Part shown: positions 1-5,530 of the stretch, one piece after another | Position numbering within the stretch: the first letter of the stretch is position 1 | Layout of the letters: each line of letters opens with the position of its first letter | DNA from: Capsulimonas sp. | GTDB lineage: Bacteria; Armatimonadota; Armatimonadia; Armatimonadales; Capsulimonadaceae | Direction of reading: 5' to 3' | DNA: 6,235 nt | Assembly (NCBI GenBank): GCA_025963815.1 | Contig: JAOQAA010000082.1 | Location: 1-6,235 of the forward strand | Made by a program: the position numbers and the translations under genes | Notes under the pieces: generated by a model | The model's input: only the letters and a program-made list of their open reading frames with translations | Told to the model about the DNA's origin: nothing | Databases searched by the model: none

Positions 1-205
1 GGCGATGCTGACGGATGGGGAGACTGCGCTGCTTGTTCCCGCCGAAGATCCGGCGGCGCTGACGGCGGCGCTGCGCCGTCTCGCCGCCGATCCCGGCCTG
101 CGCACGCGGCTGGCCGGGGCGGGATATGAGCTGGTGAAACATCATTACGACATCCACGTTCAGACGGCGGCGGTCGAACGGGTTTACGCCGGCCTGGCCT
201 CTTAG
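1..205 (+). CDS. Glycosyltransferase family 4, C-terminal fragment (5' end outside window)
   Basis: Only the last 67 or so codons are present; the reading frame is open to the left edge (first full codon at position 2) and stops at TAG 203-205. The visible part reads DGETALLVPAEDPAALTAAL, then LAADPGLRTRLAGAG and a terminal helix around YDIHVQTAAVERVYAGL. This is the usual end of the nucleotide-sugar-binding Rossmann half of GT4 (GT-B fold) enzymes: the 'G-x-x-G/A-L-L-V-P-x-x-D-P-x-A-L' segment, followed by the helix that packs back on the N-terminal domain. Such enzymes move a sugar from an activated nucleotide donor to lipid, polysaccharide or other acceptors at the inner face of the membrane. 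Donor and acceptor cannot be inferred from this fragment. ATG at 5 is internal, not the start. The gene converges on the lipoprotein gene, with stop codons overlapping by 3 bases. Confidence 0.85.
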   Translation, partial: AMLTDGETALLVPAEDPAALTAALRRLAADPGLRTRLAGAGYELVKHHYDIHVQTAAVERVYAGLAS

Positions 206-957
206 TCGGCCGGCGTGAATATCGCGCGGAATGATTGCAGATAGACGCCGCTATAAGTCTCGAATCCCGAATCAATTCCCGTATGCAGCCAGATTCCGCC
301 CAGAGGGTCGGCCTGGGTGGTGAGCGTCGCCGTCGGCGCCAATGTTTTGGATTCAAATACCGGCGCCGAGCAGTTGGTATTGGTGTTCGCAATATTCCCA
401 AGCATCAGTGACTGTGAGCCGCCCGTACCCTGGTTGCCTCGGTCAAGATTGACGACGTTATTGCCGCTCATATCTTTCACGGTTTTTGGCTCTTGCGCGG
501 TTGCCCCGGCGTGCACATAGACCGACTCCCCTGGGGCGCCGCCGACGCCGGTGCAGCCCGACGGGGCGCTCGTGGCGAGCTTCACCTGGAATGCAACACG
601 ATAGCGCGCCCCCGGCCTCAGCCCGGTGAAATATTTCTTGGTATAGATGAACAAGTCATCGCTTTTGTTTGTGCCGGAAAGGCGATATCCACTGCCGGTG
701 AGCGGCGCTGGAAGGACGCTTGGGGCGGTAATAACATCCACGGGCGTCGTGGCGTCCGAGTAATCGGCTTTGCCGCCTATCCAGCCGCTGGAGTCCGTGG
801 CGAAATTTGTGGTGATGGTCACTGGCGTCGAAGCGGAATTGCTGTCGCCGCCTCCGCAGCCAGCGCTTAGCGCGGCTAGGGTCACAGCGGCCATCCAGGC
901 CGAAAAGCGCGCCGTCCGAATTGCTTGGGGTAATTGTCTCTGCAAAGTATGTCTCAT
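202..957 (-). CDS. Secreted lipoprotein of unknown function
   Basis: From ATG at 957 the protein is 251 aa. It opens with a long basic n-region (MRHTLQRQLPQAIRTARF), a hydrophobic stretch and a clear lipobox LSAGC with the lipidated Cys at residue 34, followed by a GGGDSNSAS linker. It should therefore be exported and anchored by lipid. The mature part contains N-F-x-x-x-x-x-G-W, GYRLSGTNKSDDLFIY, GLRPGARYRVAF, SGCTGVGGAPGESVYVHAGA, NLDRGNQGTGG, GNIANTNTNC and a terminal WLHTGIDSGFETYSGVYLQ. It looks like a beta-sandwich, perhaps ligand binding. Cys135 and Cys196 could form a disulfide. I recall similar uncharacterised bacterial proteins with the SDDLF, GGAPGESVY and TDSGFE motifs, but know no function. 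The start is uncertain: a TTG at 975 would add six residues, and AAGG directly abuts ATG 957 with no normal spacing. The gene lies 38 bp downstream of the SnoaL-like gene on the same strand, so it may be cotranscribed with it. Its TAA stop (204-202) overlaps the convergent glycosyltransferase stop. Confidence 0.8.
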   Translation of the reverse strand: MRHTLQRQLPQAIRTARFSAWMAAVTLAALSAGCGGGDSNSASTPVTITTNFATDSSGWIGGKADYSDATTPVDVITAPSVLPAPLTGSGYRLSGTNKSDDLFIYTKKYFTGLRPGARYRVAFQVKLATSAPSGCTGVGGAPGESVYVHAGATAQEPKTVKDMSGNNVVNLDRGNQGTGGSQSLMLGNIANTNTNCSAPVFESKTLAPTATLTTQADPLGGIWLHTGIDSGFETYSGVYLQSFRAIFTPAD

Positions 958-995
958 CCTTGGTGTGTCAGTCAAGCTGGCTTGGCGGCCGCTTC

Positions 996-1454
996 TCAGA
1001 ACATCGTATTGGTGTTGGCCGTCTTCTCAGGAACCGGCTGTACGACATCCCAGTGTTCGACGATCTTCCCGTTCTTTACCCGAAAGATATCCACGATCGC
1101 AAGCCCCCGATCTTTGGGATTCTGCTGTGAGTGCACGTGCAGCGCCACCAGATCGCCGTCGGCAAGCGCCTGCGTGATCGTGGCGTGTGACTGTGGGTTT
1201 TGTTTGAAATGGGGCCCGAAGAACGAGATGATCGCCGCTCGGCCGGTGGGGACGCCGGGGTTGTGCTGCTTGTAATCCGGCGTCAGATATTTGAGCGCGG
1301 CGTCGATGTGGTGCGCGTTGAAAAACTCGTTGTAGAACTTCACGACCAGCGCTTTGTTCGCGGCTGGGCTGGATTTGGGCGCGGCATGTGCGGGCGCGGT
1401 CGTCAGCAGGCTGAGGGCGCAGACAAGCGCGGAGAAATGAGCGATGATTTTCAT
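996..1454 (-). CDS. Secreted SnoaL-like / NTF2-fold protein
   Basis: The 152-aa protein starts at ATG 1454 with a Sec signal peptide (MKIIAHFSALVCALSLLTTAPAHA; likely cleavage after Ala24, AHA|AP). The mature part is a single cone-shaped alpha+beta domain of the SnoaL/NTF2 superfamily. Visible landmarks are KFYNEFFNAHHIDAALKYL (about 39-57), YKQHNPGVPTGRAAIISFF (61-79), LVALHVHS (102-109), VDIFRVKNGKIVEHWDVVQPVPE (121-143) and the terminal NTNTMF. These match the COG4922 group ('predicted SnoaL-like aldol condensation-catalysing enzyme'). His64, His106, His108 and the H134-W135-D136 cluster line the usual pocket, but no substrate is known and the COG name should not be taken as a proven reaction. 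The ribosome-binding site is weak. The gene starts 36 bp after the flavin-reductase-like gene and ends 38 bp before the lipoprotein, consistent with one transcript. Confidence 0.87.
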   Translation of the reverse strand: MKIIAHFSALVCALSLLTTAPAHAAPKSSPAANKALVVKFYNEFFNAHHIDAALKYLTPDYKQHNPGVPTGRAAIISFFGPHFKQNPQSHATITQALADGDLVALHVHSQQNPKDRGLAIVDIFRVKNGKIVEHWDVVQPVPEKTANTNTMF

Positions 1455-1490
1455 GGTTCTGCTTTCGTTGGAGATAGAATGCGAGGCCGA

Positions 1491-2120
1491 TTATTGCTGC
1501 TCCGAGAGCCAGTCGTTGTAGGGGATGCGCGGCATGTCGAACAGGTCCGTGGTGCGCGCGTACCATCCGCCGCCGTGCATGCGTCCGATGAGCTTTAAGT
1601 TCTCCGTGCGGACATGCATGCGCTCCAGATCGACGAACTCATTGCGAATGTATAGATGGACTACTTCGGCCAGCACAATGCGATTATCGCCGATGGGAAA
1701 GATGCTATGAATACGGCACTCCAGACTAACGGGAGCCTCAGCGATGCGCGGCGTTCGGATCGTGATGGACGCCGACGCCGTCAGTCCCGCCTGCGGAAGC
1801 TCGCTCACGCCGTCGGGGAAGTCGATGGCGCAAATGTTCATCGCCTCCGCCAGCGCCTCATCCACCAGGTTCACCACGAACTCGCCCTCACGCTCGATGT
1901 TCGCGCGGGTTTCCTTCGCGATGCCTGCCCCACGGTTCGCCACGCCCAGCGCAATCACGGGCGGGCTGCTGCCGACCATATTGAAGAAGCTAAACGGCGC
2001 GGCATTGATGCTGCCGTTTGTGTCGATGGACGTCACCAGCGCAATGGGGCGCGGGACGACCGTGCTGGTGAGCAGGCGATAGGCGTTCGCGGAGTCGGCT
2101 CCGGTGAGGTCGAATTGCAT
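1491..2120 (-). CDS. Flavin reductase-like domain protein (FMN-binding split barrel)
   Basis: From ATG 2120 the protein is 209 aa (MQFDLTGADS...). The split-barrel flavin reductase domain (COG1853, PF01613) fills most of it: VVPRPIALVTSIDTNGSINA at 21-40, the flavin-contacting APFSFFNMVG at 41-50, PPVIALGV at 53-60, KETRANIEREGEFVVNLV at 69-86, and the tail GGGWYARTTDLFDMPRIP that closes this subfamily. Members bind FMN, and some supply reduced flavin to monooxygenases; the physiological partner here is unknown. The protein has no signal peptide, so it is cytoplasmic. The start is set by AGGA 7 nt upstream and by homology. An in-frame TTG at 2156 would add 12 residues but falls inside the inverted repeat and lacks a Shine-Dalgarno, so I rejected it. 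The gene follows the YwnB-like gene on the same strand but is separated from it by the 31-bp inverted repeat, so cotranscription is not certain. Confidence 0.9.
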   Translation of the reverse strand: MQFDLTGADSANAYRLLTSTVVPRPIALVTSIDTNGSINAAPFSFFNMVGSSPPVIALGVANRGAGIAKETRANIEREGEFVVNLVDEALAEAMNICAIDFPDGVSELPQAGLTASASITIRTPRIAEAPVSLECRIHSIFPIGDNRIVLAEVVHLYIRNEFVDLERMHVRTENLKLIGRMHGGGWYARTTDLFDMPRIPYNDWLSEQQ

Positions 2121-2127
2121 GGTGATT

Positions 2128-2131
2128 TCCT
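2128..2131 (-). promoter_or_regulatory. Ribosome-binding site of the flavin reductase-like gene
   Basis: AGGA on the minus strand lies 7 nt before ATG 2120 and decides that start over the upstream TTG at 2156. The end of the large inverted repeat (2136) is only 5 bp further upstream, so a hairpin formed there would abut the ribosome landing site. Confidence 0.6.
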
Positions 2132-2135
2132 GAGA

Positions 2136-2272
2136 GATTCGGCCCCCAACCCCCAATCCTGGGGGAAGAGGCTGGCGTGAGTCAGTCGCTCTTAACGTTC
2201 AGTTCTTGGGAAAGAAACAATAAACGCTTGCGATAAATTCCTCCCCCAGGATTGGGGGTTGGGGGCCGAATC
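2136..2272. repeat. 31-bp perfect inverted repeat with 75-bp centre (possible dispersed/MITE-like element)
   Basis: The left arm 2136-2166 is the exact reverse complement of the right arm 2242-2272. Each arm begins or ends with GATTCGGCCCCC and contains a second C-run plus a small internal hairpin (CCCCCA, loop ATCC, TGGGGG; left arm 2150-2165). The right arm carries two G5 runs separated by TT, so G-quadruplex-type folding by pairs of arms is conceivable. The 75-bp centre (2167-2241) is AT-richer and shows no ORF. A TGAGAG hexamer occurs at 2131-2136 and 2279-2284, but it overlaps the left arm by one base and stands 6 bp off the right arm, so it is not a clean target-site duplication. The element fills most of the 172-bp gap between the YwnB-like and flavin-reductase-like genes. 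It has no T-tract and does not look like a standard terminator. Its style resembles C/G-run repeats scattered in some Armatimonadota and cyanobacterial genomes (recollection, unverified). Confidence 0.85.
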
Positions 2273-2292
2273 CTAAATTGAGAGTGACTTGA

Positions 2293-2931
2293 TTAATACC
2301 CGAGCGTAAACCGCTGCTGCACGTGCTTGGGCGATTCGAGTTCGTCGATCACCGCGACTGCGTAGTCTTCGGCGGAGATGCGGCTTTGGCCGCTGGCGTC
2401 CACGACTAACTGATCGCCGCCCAATCGGAAGGTGTTAGTCCGCTCGCCCGGCGCGATCATACCGGCGGGACTTAGATAGGTCCAATCCAGAGCGTTCGCT
2501 TCCGACTTGTAGACACCCAGGGCATCGCGCTGTGCGCCGGCGTTGGATTTGTAGGCCTCGGGGAAATCGGGAGTGTCGATCACTTGCAGGCCGGGCGCCA
2601 CTTCCAGGCTGCCCGCGCCGCCGACCGTGAGAAGGCGCTTGACGCCGGCTTTGGTCAGGCCGGTGATGAGCGACCGGGCGGCGTCCACAATGGTCCTGTC
2701 GGCGGCGCCGCTCGGGCCGTAGGCGCTGACGACCGCGTTGGCGCCCTTCACTGTTCCCGCGATGCTGTCGGAATTGAGAATGTCACCGGTGATGACTGTC
2801 AGGTGCGCATGCTGCTCGGTAAGCTTGGCCGGATCGCGGACGATGGCCGTGACCTGATGACCTCGATTGAGCGCTTCGCGCAAGATGCGTCCGCCGATCA
2901 TTCCCGTGGCTCCAAAAAGTGCGATCTTCAT
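2293..2931 (-). CDS. NAD(P)H-binding atypical SDR, YwnB-like 'NADH-flavin reductase'
   Basis: The 212-aa cytoplasmic protein starts at ATG 2931, with AAAGGA 7 nt upstream (2939-2944). The N-terminus MKIALFGATGMIGG holds the dinucleotide-binding G-x-x-G-x-x-G at residues 7-13 after the first beta strand. Arg32 after the second strand (TAIVRDPAKL) suggests preference for NADP(H), an inference from the family. Further landmarks are GDILN (49-53), ANAVVSAYGP (64-73), LLTVGGAGSLEV (100-111), WTYLSPAGMIAPGERT (150-165), FRLGGDQLVVDASGQSRIS and EDYAVAVIDELE, ending RFTLGY. This matches COG2910 over its whole length, so the gene looks intact. The canonical Y-x-x-x-K active site of classical SDRs is absent, as expected for atypical members. 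The 'flavin reductase' name is inherited from biliverdin reductase B similarity and the true substrate is unknown. The gene follows the Rrf2 regulator gene on the same strand, with a palindromic operator candidate in the 115-bp gap. Confidence 0.92.
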   Translation of the reverse strand: MKIALFGATGMIGGRILREALNRGHQVTAIVRDPAKLTEQHAHLTVITGDILNSDSIAGTVKGANAVVSAYGPSGAADRTIVDAARSLITGLTKAGVKRLLTVGGAGSLEVAPGLQVIDTPDFPEAYKSNAGAQRDALGVYKSEANALDWTYLSPAGMIAPGERTNTFRLGGDQLVVDASGQSRISAEDYAVAVIDELESPKHVQQRFTLGY

Positions 2932-2953
2932 TGTCGTATCCTTTCGCGGTCCG

Positions 2954-2982
2954 ATTGTATTTTCGTTTCCATGGCTTGTAAC
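2954..2982 (-). promoter_or_regulatory. Candidate sigma-70-type promoter of the YwnB-like gene
   Basis: On the minus strand GTTACA (2982-2977, 4/6 to TTGACA) is followed by a 17-bp spacer and TACAAT (2959-2954, 5/6 to TATAAT). Initiation would fall near 2947. That leaves a leader of about 16 nt that still contains the AAAGGA ribosome-binding site. The -35 hexamer is part of the 23-bp palindrome, so a protein bound there would block RNA polymerase. Confidence 0.6.
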
Positions 2983-2997
2983 ATATTATGTTACAAG
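2975..2997. promoter_or_regulatory. 23-bp perfect palindrome (11-1-11), probable Rrf2 operator
   Basis: CTTGTAACATA (2975-2985), a central T (2986) and TATGTTACAAG (2987-2997) form a perfect dyad. It lies between the Rrf2-family gene and the YwnB-like gene and overlaps the -35 box of the latter's candidate promoter. An 11-1-11 inverted repeat is the described site architecture for NsrR, a Rrf2-family protein. I infer that the adjacent regulator binds here; the base sequence itself does not match the NsrR consensus. Confidence 0.7.
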
Positions 2998-3046
2998 TTG
3001 GTTCCGGAAAAACGCGCTGATTTTGCAGCGCGTCGGTTAAGCCAAT

Positions 3047-3472
3047 TCAGCATGTGGCGGCGGCCTGTAGCTGGCGCACGATTTCCGCCATGGTGGTTTG
3101 GGAAAGCCGATGCTCCATCGCCTGCTGCGCTTCGCCGAAAACGCCTTCCAGCGAGACCTGGATGTTTGCTCCCACGGAGCATTCGGGGTTGGGACGAGGG
3201 TGGATGGTGAAGAGATCGAGTGAGTCTTCGACGGCGCGATAGACATCCAGCAGGGTAATGTCGGGGAGGGGGCGCGCCAGACGCGCGCCCGGTACGCCTT
3301 GCTGCGTGAGCACCAGACCGGCGCGGCGCAGCAGCCCCGTCACGTTGCGGACCACGACGGCATTGACGCCGATGCTTCCGGCCATCCATTCCGAGGTGTT
3401 CTCATCCTGCCCATTCATCCCCAGGAGGGAAAGAATATGCACGGCGACGGCGAAACGGCTTGCGATGCGTAT
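3047..3472 (-). CDS. Rrf2-family transcriptional regulator (apparent ATA start)
   Basis: Read from the ATA codon at 3472-3470 the protein is 141 aa and begins (M)RIASRFAVAVHILSLL, the hallmark Rrf2 N-terminus (MKISSRFAVAVHILxLL). A winged helix follows, with recognition region SEWMAGSIGVNAVVVRNVTGL (about 27-47), AGLV, and a wing QQGVPGARLARP (about 57-68). Then come ITLLDVYRAVE and NPECSVGANIQ, with a C-terminal helix pair ending in Cys141. The first in-frame canonical start is GTG 3442, which encodes the Val of 'AVHIL' and would cut away most of helix 1 without a Shine-Dalgarno. AAGGAG stands 8 nt before the ATA, so initiation there is favoured. Only two cysteines are visible (98 and 141), not the three-Cys set of Fe-S members such as IscR and NsrR. 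The protein resembles the YwnA-like subgroup, which could sense redox or electrophiles through Cys98 (inference). The downstream neighbour is the YwnB-like reductase, its likely target. Confidence 0.85.
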   Translation of the reverse strand: MRIASRFAVAVHILSLLGMNGQDENTSEWMAGSIGVNAVVVRNVTGLLRRAGLVLTQQGVPGARLARPLPDITLLDVYRAVEDSLDLFTIHPRPNPECSVGANIQVSLEGVFGEAQQAMEHRLSQTTMAEIVRQLQAAATC

Positions 3473-3480
3473 GGTCGTTG

Positions 3481-3486
3481 CTCCTT
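3481..3486 (-). promoter_or_regulatory. Shine-Dalgarno AAGGAG of the Rrf2 gene
   Basis: AAGGAG on the minus strand is separated by 8 nt (CAACGACC) from the ATA codon at 3472. It is the best Shine-Dalgarno match in the window and is the main local evidence that translation begins at ATA rather than at GTG 3442, 30 nt further on. Its first four bases belong to the 3' arm of the hairpin at 3483-3517. Confidence 0.75.
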
Positions 3487-3517
3487 GTTATGGATCTTCT
3501 CAAGATCCATAACAAGG
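3483..3517. promoter_or_regulatory. 16-bp perfect inverted repeat with 3-nt centre in the Rrf2 gene leader
   Basis: CCTTGTTATGGATCTT (3483-3498), CTC, and AAGATCCATAACAAGG (3502-3517) form a perfect dyad in the 78-bp gap between the chemoreceptor stop and the Rrf2 start. In an mRNA from the minus strand, the 3' arm ends in AAGG, the first four bases of the Rrf2 Shine-Dalgarno. A folded hairpin would therefore hide the ribosome-binding site. As DNA it could be an autoregulatory operator. It is not followed by a T-run on either strand, so it is a poor intrinsic terminator. A possible -35 element TTGATA (minus, 3529-3524) precedes it, but I see no convincing -10. Confidence 0.8.
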
Positions 3518-3550
3518 GATGTCTATCAAGGGTTCCGAGTGGAGGGCATC

Positions 3551-5524
3551 CTACGCCGCGCGCTTGAGATGCTGGGGCGCGTGTGTGGCGGGGGCGTTCA
3601 TGCGGAACCGGCCGACCATTCCCTGAAGGGTGTCCGCCATGGCGTTCAGCTCTGTCGCCGCCATGCTGACCTGGTGCACGCTTGCGGTCTGCTGCTCGAT
3701 CATGTCGGATACGCCCTGCGCGCTCGTGGTAAACTCCGCCGTGGCGCCTGTGATGTCGTCGATCGCGCTCTGGCTTTCCTGCGTCACTTGACGCACGGTT
3801 TCCACTGTCTTGAGCACTTCCTGCACGGAGGCGGCCATCTCTTCGACGGTTGCGGTGAGGCTGTCGACTTCAAACGCAACGGATTGTGCGGCCTGGACGA
3901 TTTGCGATAGGGCGACGCCGGCTTCGGCGCTTTGCGCGGCTCCGGCGGTCACTTCCTCGGTGCTTTCCTGCATCGCCAATACGGCTCCGGCGACCTCGGA
4001 CTGGATGCCGCCGATCAGCATTCCGATGTCACGCGTTGCGCTGGCGGCGCGCTCGGAGAGCTTGCGGACTTCGTCGGCAACGACCGCGAAGCCGCGGCCA
4101 TGTTCGCCGGCGCGGGCGGCTTCGATCGCGGCGTTGAGCGCCAGCAGGTTCGTCTGTTCCGAGATCTGGCCGATCGTCTTGACAATCTCGCCGATCTGTT
4201 CGCTCTTACGGCCGAGTTCTTCTACTTTACTTGCGGACGCGCCGACCTGCTGCCGGATCCGCTCCATGCTGGAAATGGTCTGATGGACGGCGTCTCCGCC
4301 GCTGCGCGCCATGGCGGCGGCCTGCTGCGCGGCGGTCGCCATCTGCTGGGCGCTGCCAGCCGCCTGATCGACCGCCTGACCGGCCTGCACCATCAAATCA
4401 CTGGCGACGCACGCGGCGTCGTACTGGCGCTTGCCGCCATCTGTGACGAGATCGCTGCACTGCGCGGAGTGCGCGGCCGTTTGCGCCATGCTTTGCGTGG
4501 ACCGGGCGATCTCGCTCGCGGACCGGCTGGTTTCCTCCGACGTTGTGGAGAGGCGAATGCTGGTCGCCGCGACGGCGTTTGCGCTGCCGGCAATCCCACC
4601 GATCAGTTCCCGTAGGCTAATCGTCATACGGGCGAACGCAGTTCCCAGAGCGTCGCGGTCCGACTGTGGGTGAACGACATTGGTCAGATCGCCGTCGGCG
4701 ATTGCGCTCGCGGCCGCCGCCATTTCTTTCTGGTGGTTCATCAGCGAGTGGAACGCCGCGACAACCATGCCGATTTCCGTCCGGCTCGCTGGCGGAAGCT
4801 CCTGCTGAACGTCACCCTGCGCCAGGCCCTGCGCTGCTCGAAGCAGCGTTTTGAGCTGGGATGCAATCGTGTGGGCGAGGAAGAACGCGATACTTGCGGA
4901 AATCAACAGGATCAGACCTTGCAGCGCCCATCCCTCAGCAATCGCGCGCTGTGTGCGGCGCGCGCCTTCGTCAATACCGGCGTCAGCCTGATCGGCTCGG
5001 ATTTGCAGGTTAGCCACAAGACCGCCGATCATTTCCTCAAGCTTGGCGCGCGCCGGGACGTACTGGTCCTGGTAAAGCGCTTCGGCTTCACGAGCATGGC
5101 CGGCCTTGGCCATGTCCATCGTTTTGTTTTCGAGGATGTTGCAAACTTCGCCGTCTTGTTTAGCCAGTTCGTCCAATTGCTGCTGCAAATCGTTGTGGTT
5201 GGGAATGGATTTCAGAGAGGTTTTGAGTGTCTCAAACGCTTTGCCGGCGGCGTCATCCGCCGCATACTTGGCGTCCCAATGCCCTTGTTTCTGTGTATAC
5301 ACATAGGCCATTGTCTCACGGGCCATCGTATTACTGGCCAGTGAGGCGTCCTTGGCGATGGAAATGGCCTGATGCGCTGCTGCGCCGGTTGTGCTGACGC
5401 TGTCCATATAAGCGCGAGTGGCGCTGACGGCTTGGAAATAGCCGGCGACGCCAAGCGCGATCACGATCGCGAATGATGTGATCAGCTTTGCCCTAATAGT
5501 AAGGCCACTGAGTCCAAAAGACAT
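3551..5524 (-). CDS. Methyl-accepting chemotaxis protein with periplasmic four-helix sensor and HAMP
   Basis: The 657-aa chemoreceptor starts at ATG 5524 with GGGGGA 6 nt upstream. Domain order is: TM1 about 12-33; an extracytoplasmic helical sensor about 34-198 resembling the four-helix-bundle MCP class; TM2 about 199-219 ([17 protein letters not shown]); HAMP about 216-270; and a second HAMP-like repeat about 271-310 ([24 protein letters not shown]). A long cytoplasmic coiled coil follows. The highly conserved signalling tip is at about 456-489 ([19 protein letters not shown], then [15 protein letters not shown]), which binds CheA and CheW. Glutamine- and glutamate-rich flanks ([18 protein letters not shown]) are likely methylation regions. 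The C-terminus ([14 protein letters not shown]) lacks the NWETF-type CheR/CheB tether pentapeptide. The ligand cannot be inferred. No other chemotaxis gene is nearby, so it is an orphan receptor here. Confidence 0.95.
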   Translation of the reverse strand: MSFGLSGLTIRAKLITSFAIVIALGVAGYFQAVSATRAYMDSVSTTGAAAHQAISIAKDASLASNTMARETMAYVYTQKQGHWDAKYAADDAAGKAFETLKTSLKSIPNHNDLQQQLDELAKQDGEVCNILENKTMDMAKAGHAREAEALYQDQYVPARAKLEEMIGGLVANLQIRADQADAGIDEGARRTQRAIAEGWALQGLILLISASIAFFLAHTIASQLKTLLRAAQGLAQGDVQQELPPASRTEIGMVVAAFHSLMNHQKEMAAAASAIADGDLTNVVHPQSDRDALGTAFARMTISLRELIGGIAGSANAVAATSIRLSTTSEETSRSASEIARSTQSMAQTAAHSAQCSDLVTDGGKRQYDAACVASDLMVQAGQAVDQAAGSAQQMATAAQQAAAMARSGGDAVHQTISSMERIRQQVGASASKVEELGRKSEQIGEIVKTIGQISEQTNLLALNAAIEAARAGEHGRGFAVVADEVRKLSERAASATRDIGMLIGGIQSEVAGAVLAMQESTEEVTAGAAQSAEAGVALSQIVQAAQSVAFEVDSLTATVEEMAASVQEVLKTVETVRQVTQESQSAIDDITGATAEFTTSAQGVSDMIEQQTASVHQVSMAATELNAMADTLQGMVGRFRMNAPATHAPQHLKRAA

Positions 5525-5530
5525 GAAAAT

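Noticed and set aside
958..975. TTG at 975 as the lipoprotein start
   Set aside because: It is possible but has no Shine-Dalgarno, and the added MTDTPR does not improve the signal peptide. ATG 957 is kept, with the start noted as uncertain.
1027..1566. 179-aa minus-strand ORF across the SnoaL-like gene
   Set aside because: It is an out-of-frame reading of the SnoaL-like and flavin reductase genes, rich in Arg, His and Ala, with no recognisable domain.
2121..2156. TTG at 2156 as start of the flavin-reductase-like gene (221 aa)
   Set aside because: The extra 12 residues are encoded by the inverted-repeat arm and leader, and there is no ribosome-binding site before it. ATG 2120 has AGGA at 7 nt and fits the family start.
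2136..2272. Complete insertion sequence or MITE with target-site duplication
   Set aside because: There is no transposase ORF. The only flanking direct repeat (TGAGAG) overlaps one arm and is offset from the other, so a duplication cannot be claimed.
3047..3442. GTG at 3442 as the start of the Rrf2 gene (131 aa)
   Set aside because: It removes ten conserved residues of helix 1 (RIASRFAVA region), encodes the Val of the conserved AVHIL, and has no Shine-Dalgarno. The AAGGAG sits instead 8 nt before the ATA at 3472.
3483..3517. Intrinsic terminator for the chemoreceptor gene
   Set aside because: The stem is strong but is followed by AGCAACGACC on the minus strand and by GATGTC on the plus strand, with no T-run. 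Its overlap with a Shine-Dalgarno favours a regulatory role.
3299..3910. Plus-strand ORFs opposite the Rrf2 and chemoreceptor genes (also 3932-4615, 4670-5344, 2584-3210, 1656-2180)
   Set aside because: They lie antisense to well-recognised genes, have low-complexity or Arg/Ala-rich translations typical of GC-rich shadow frames, and show no family motifs.
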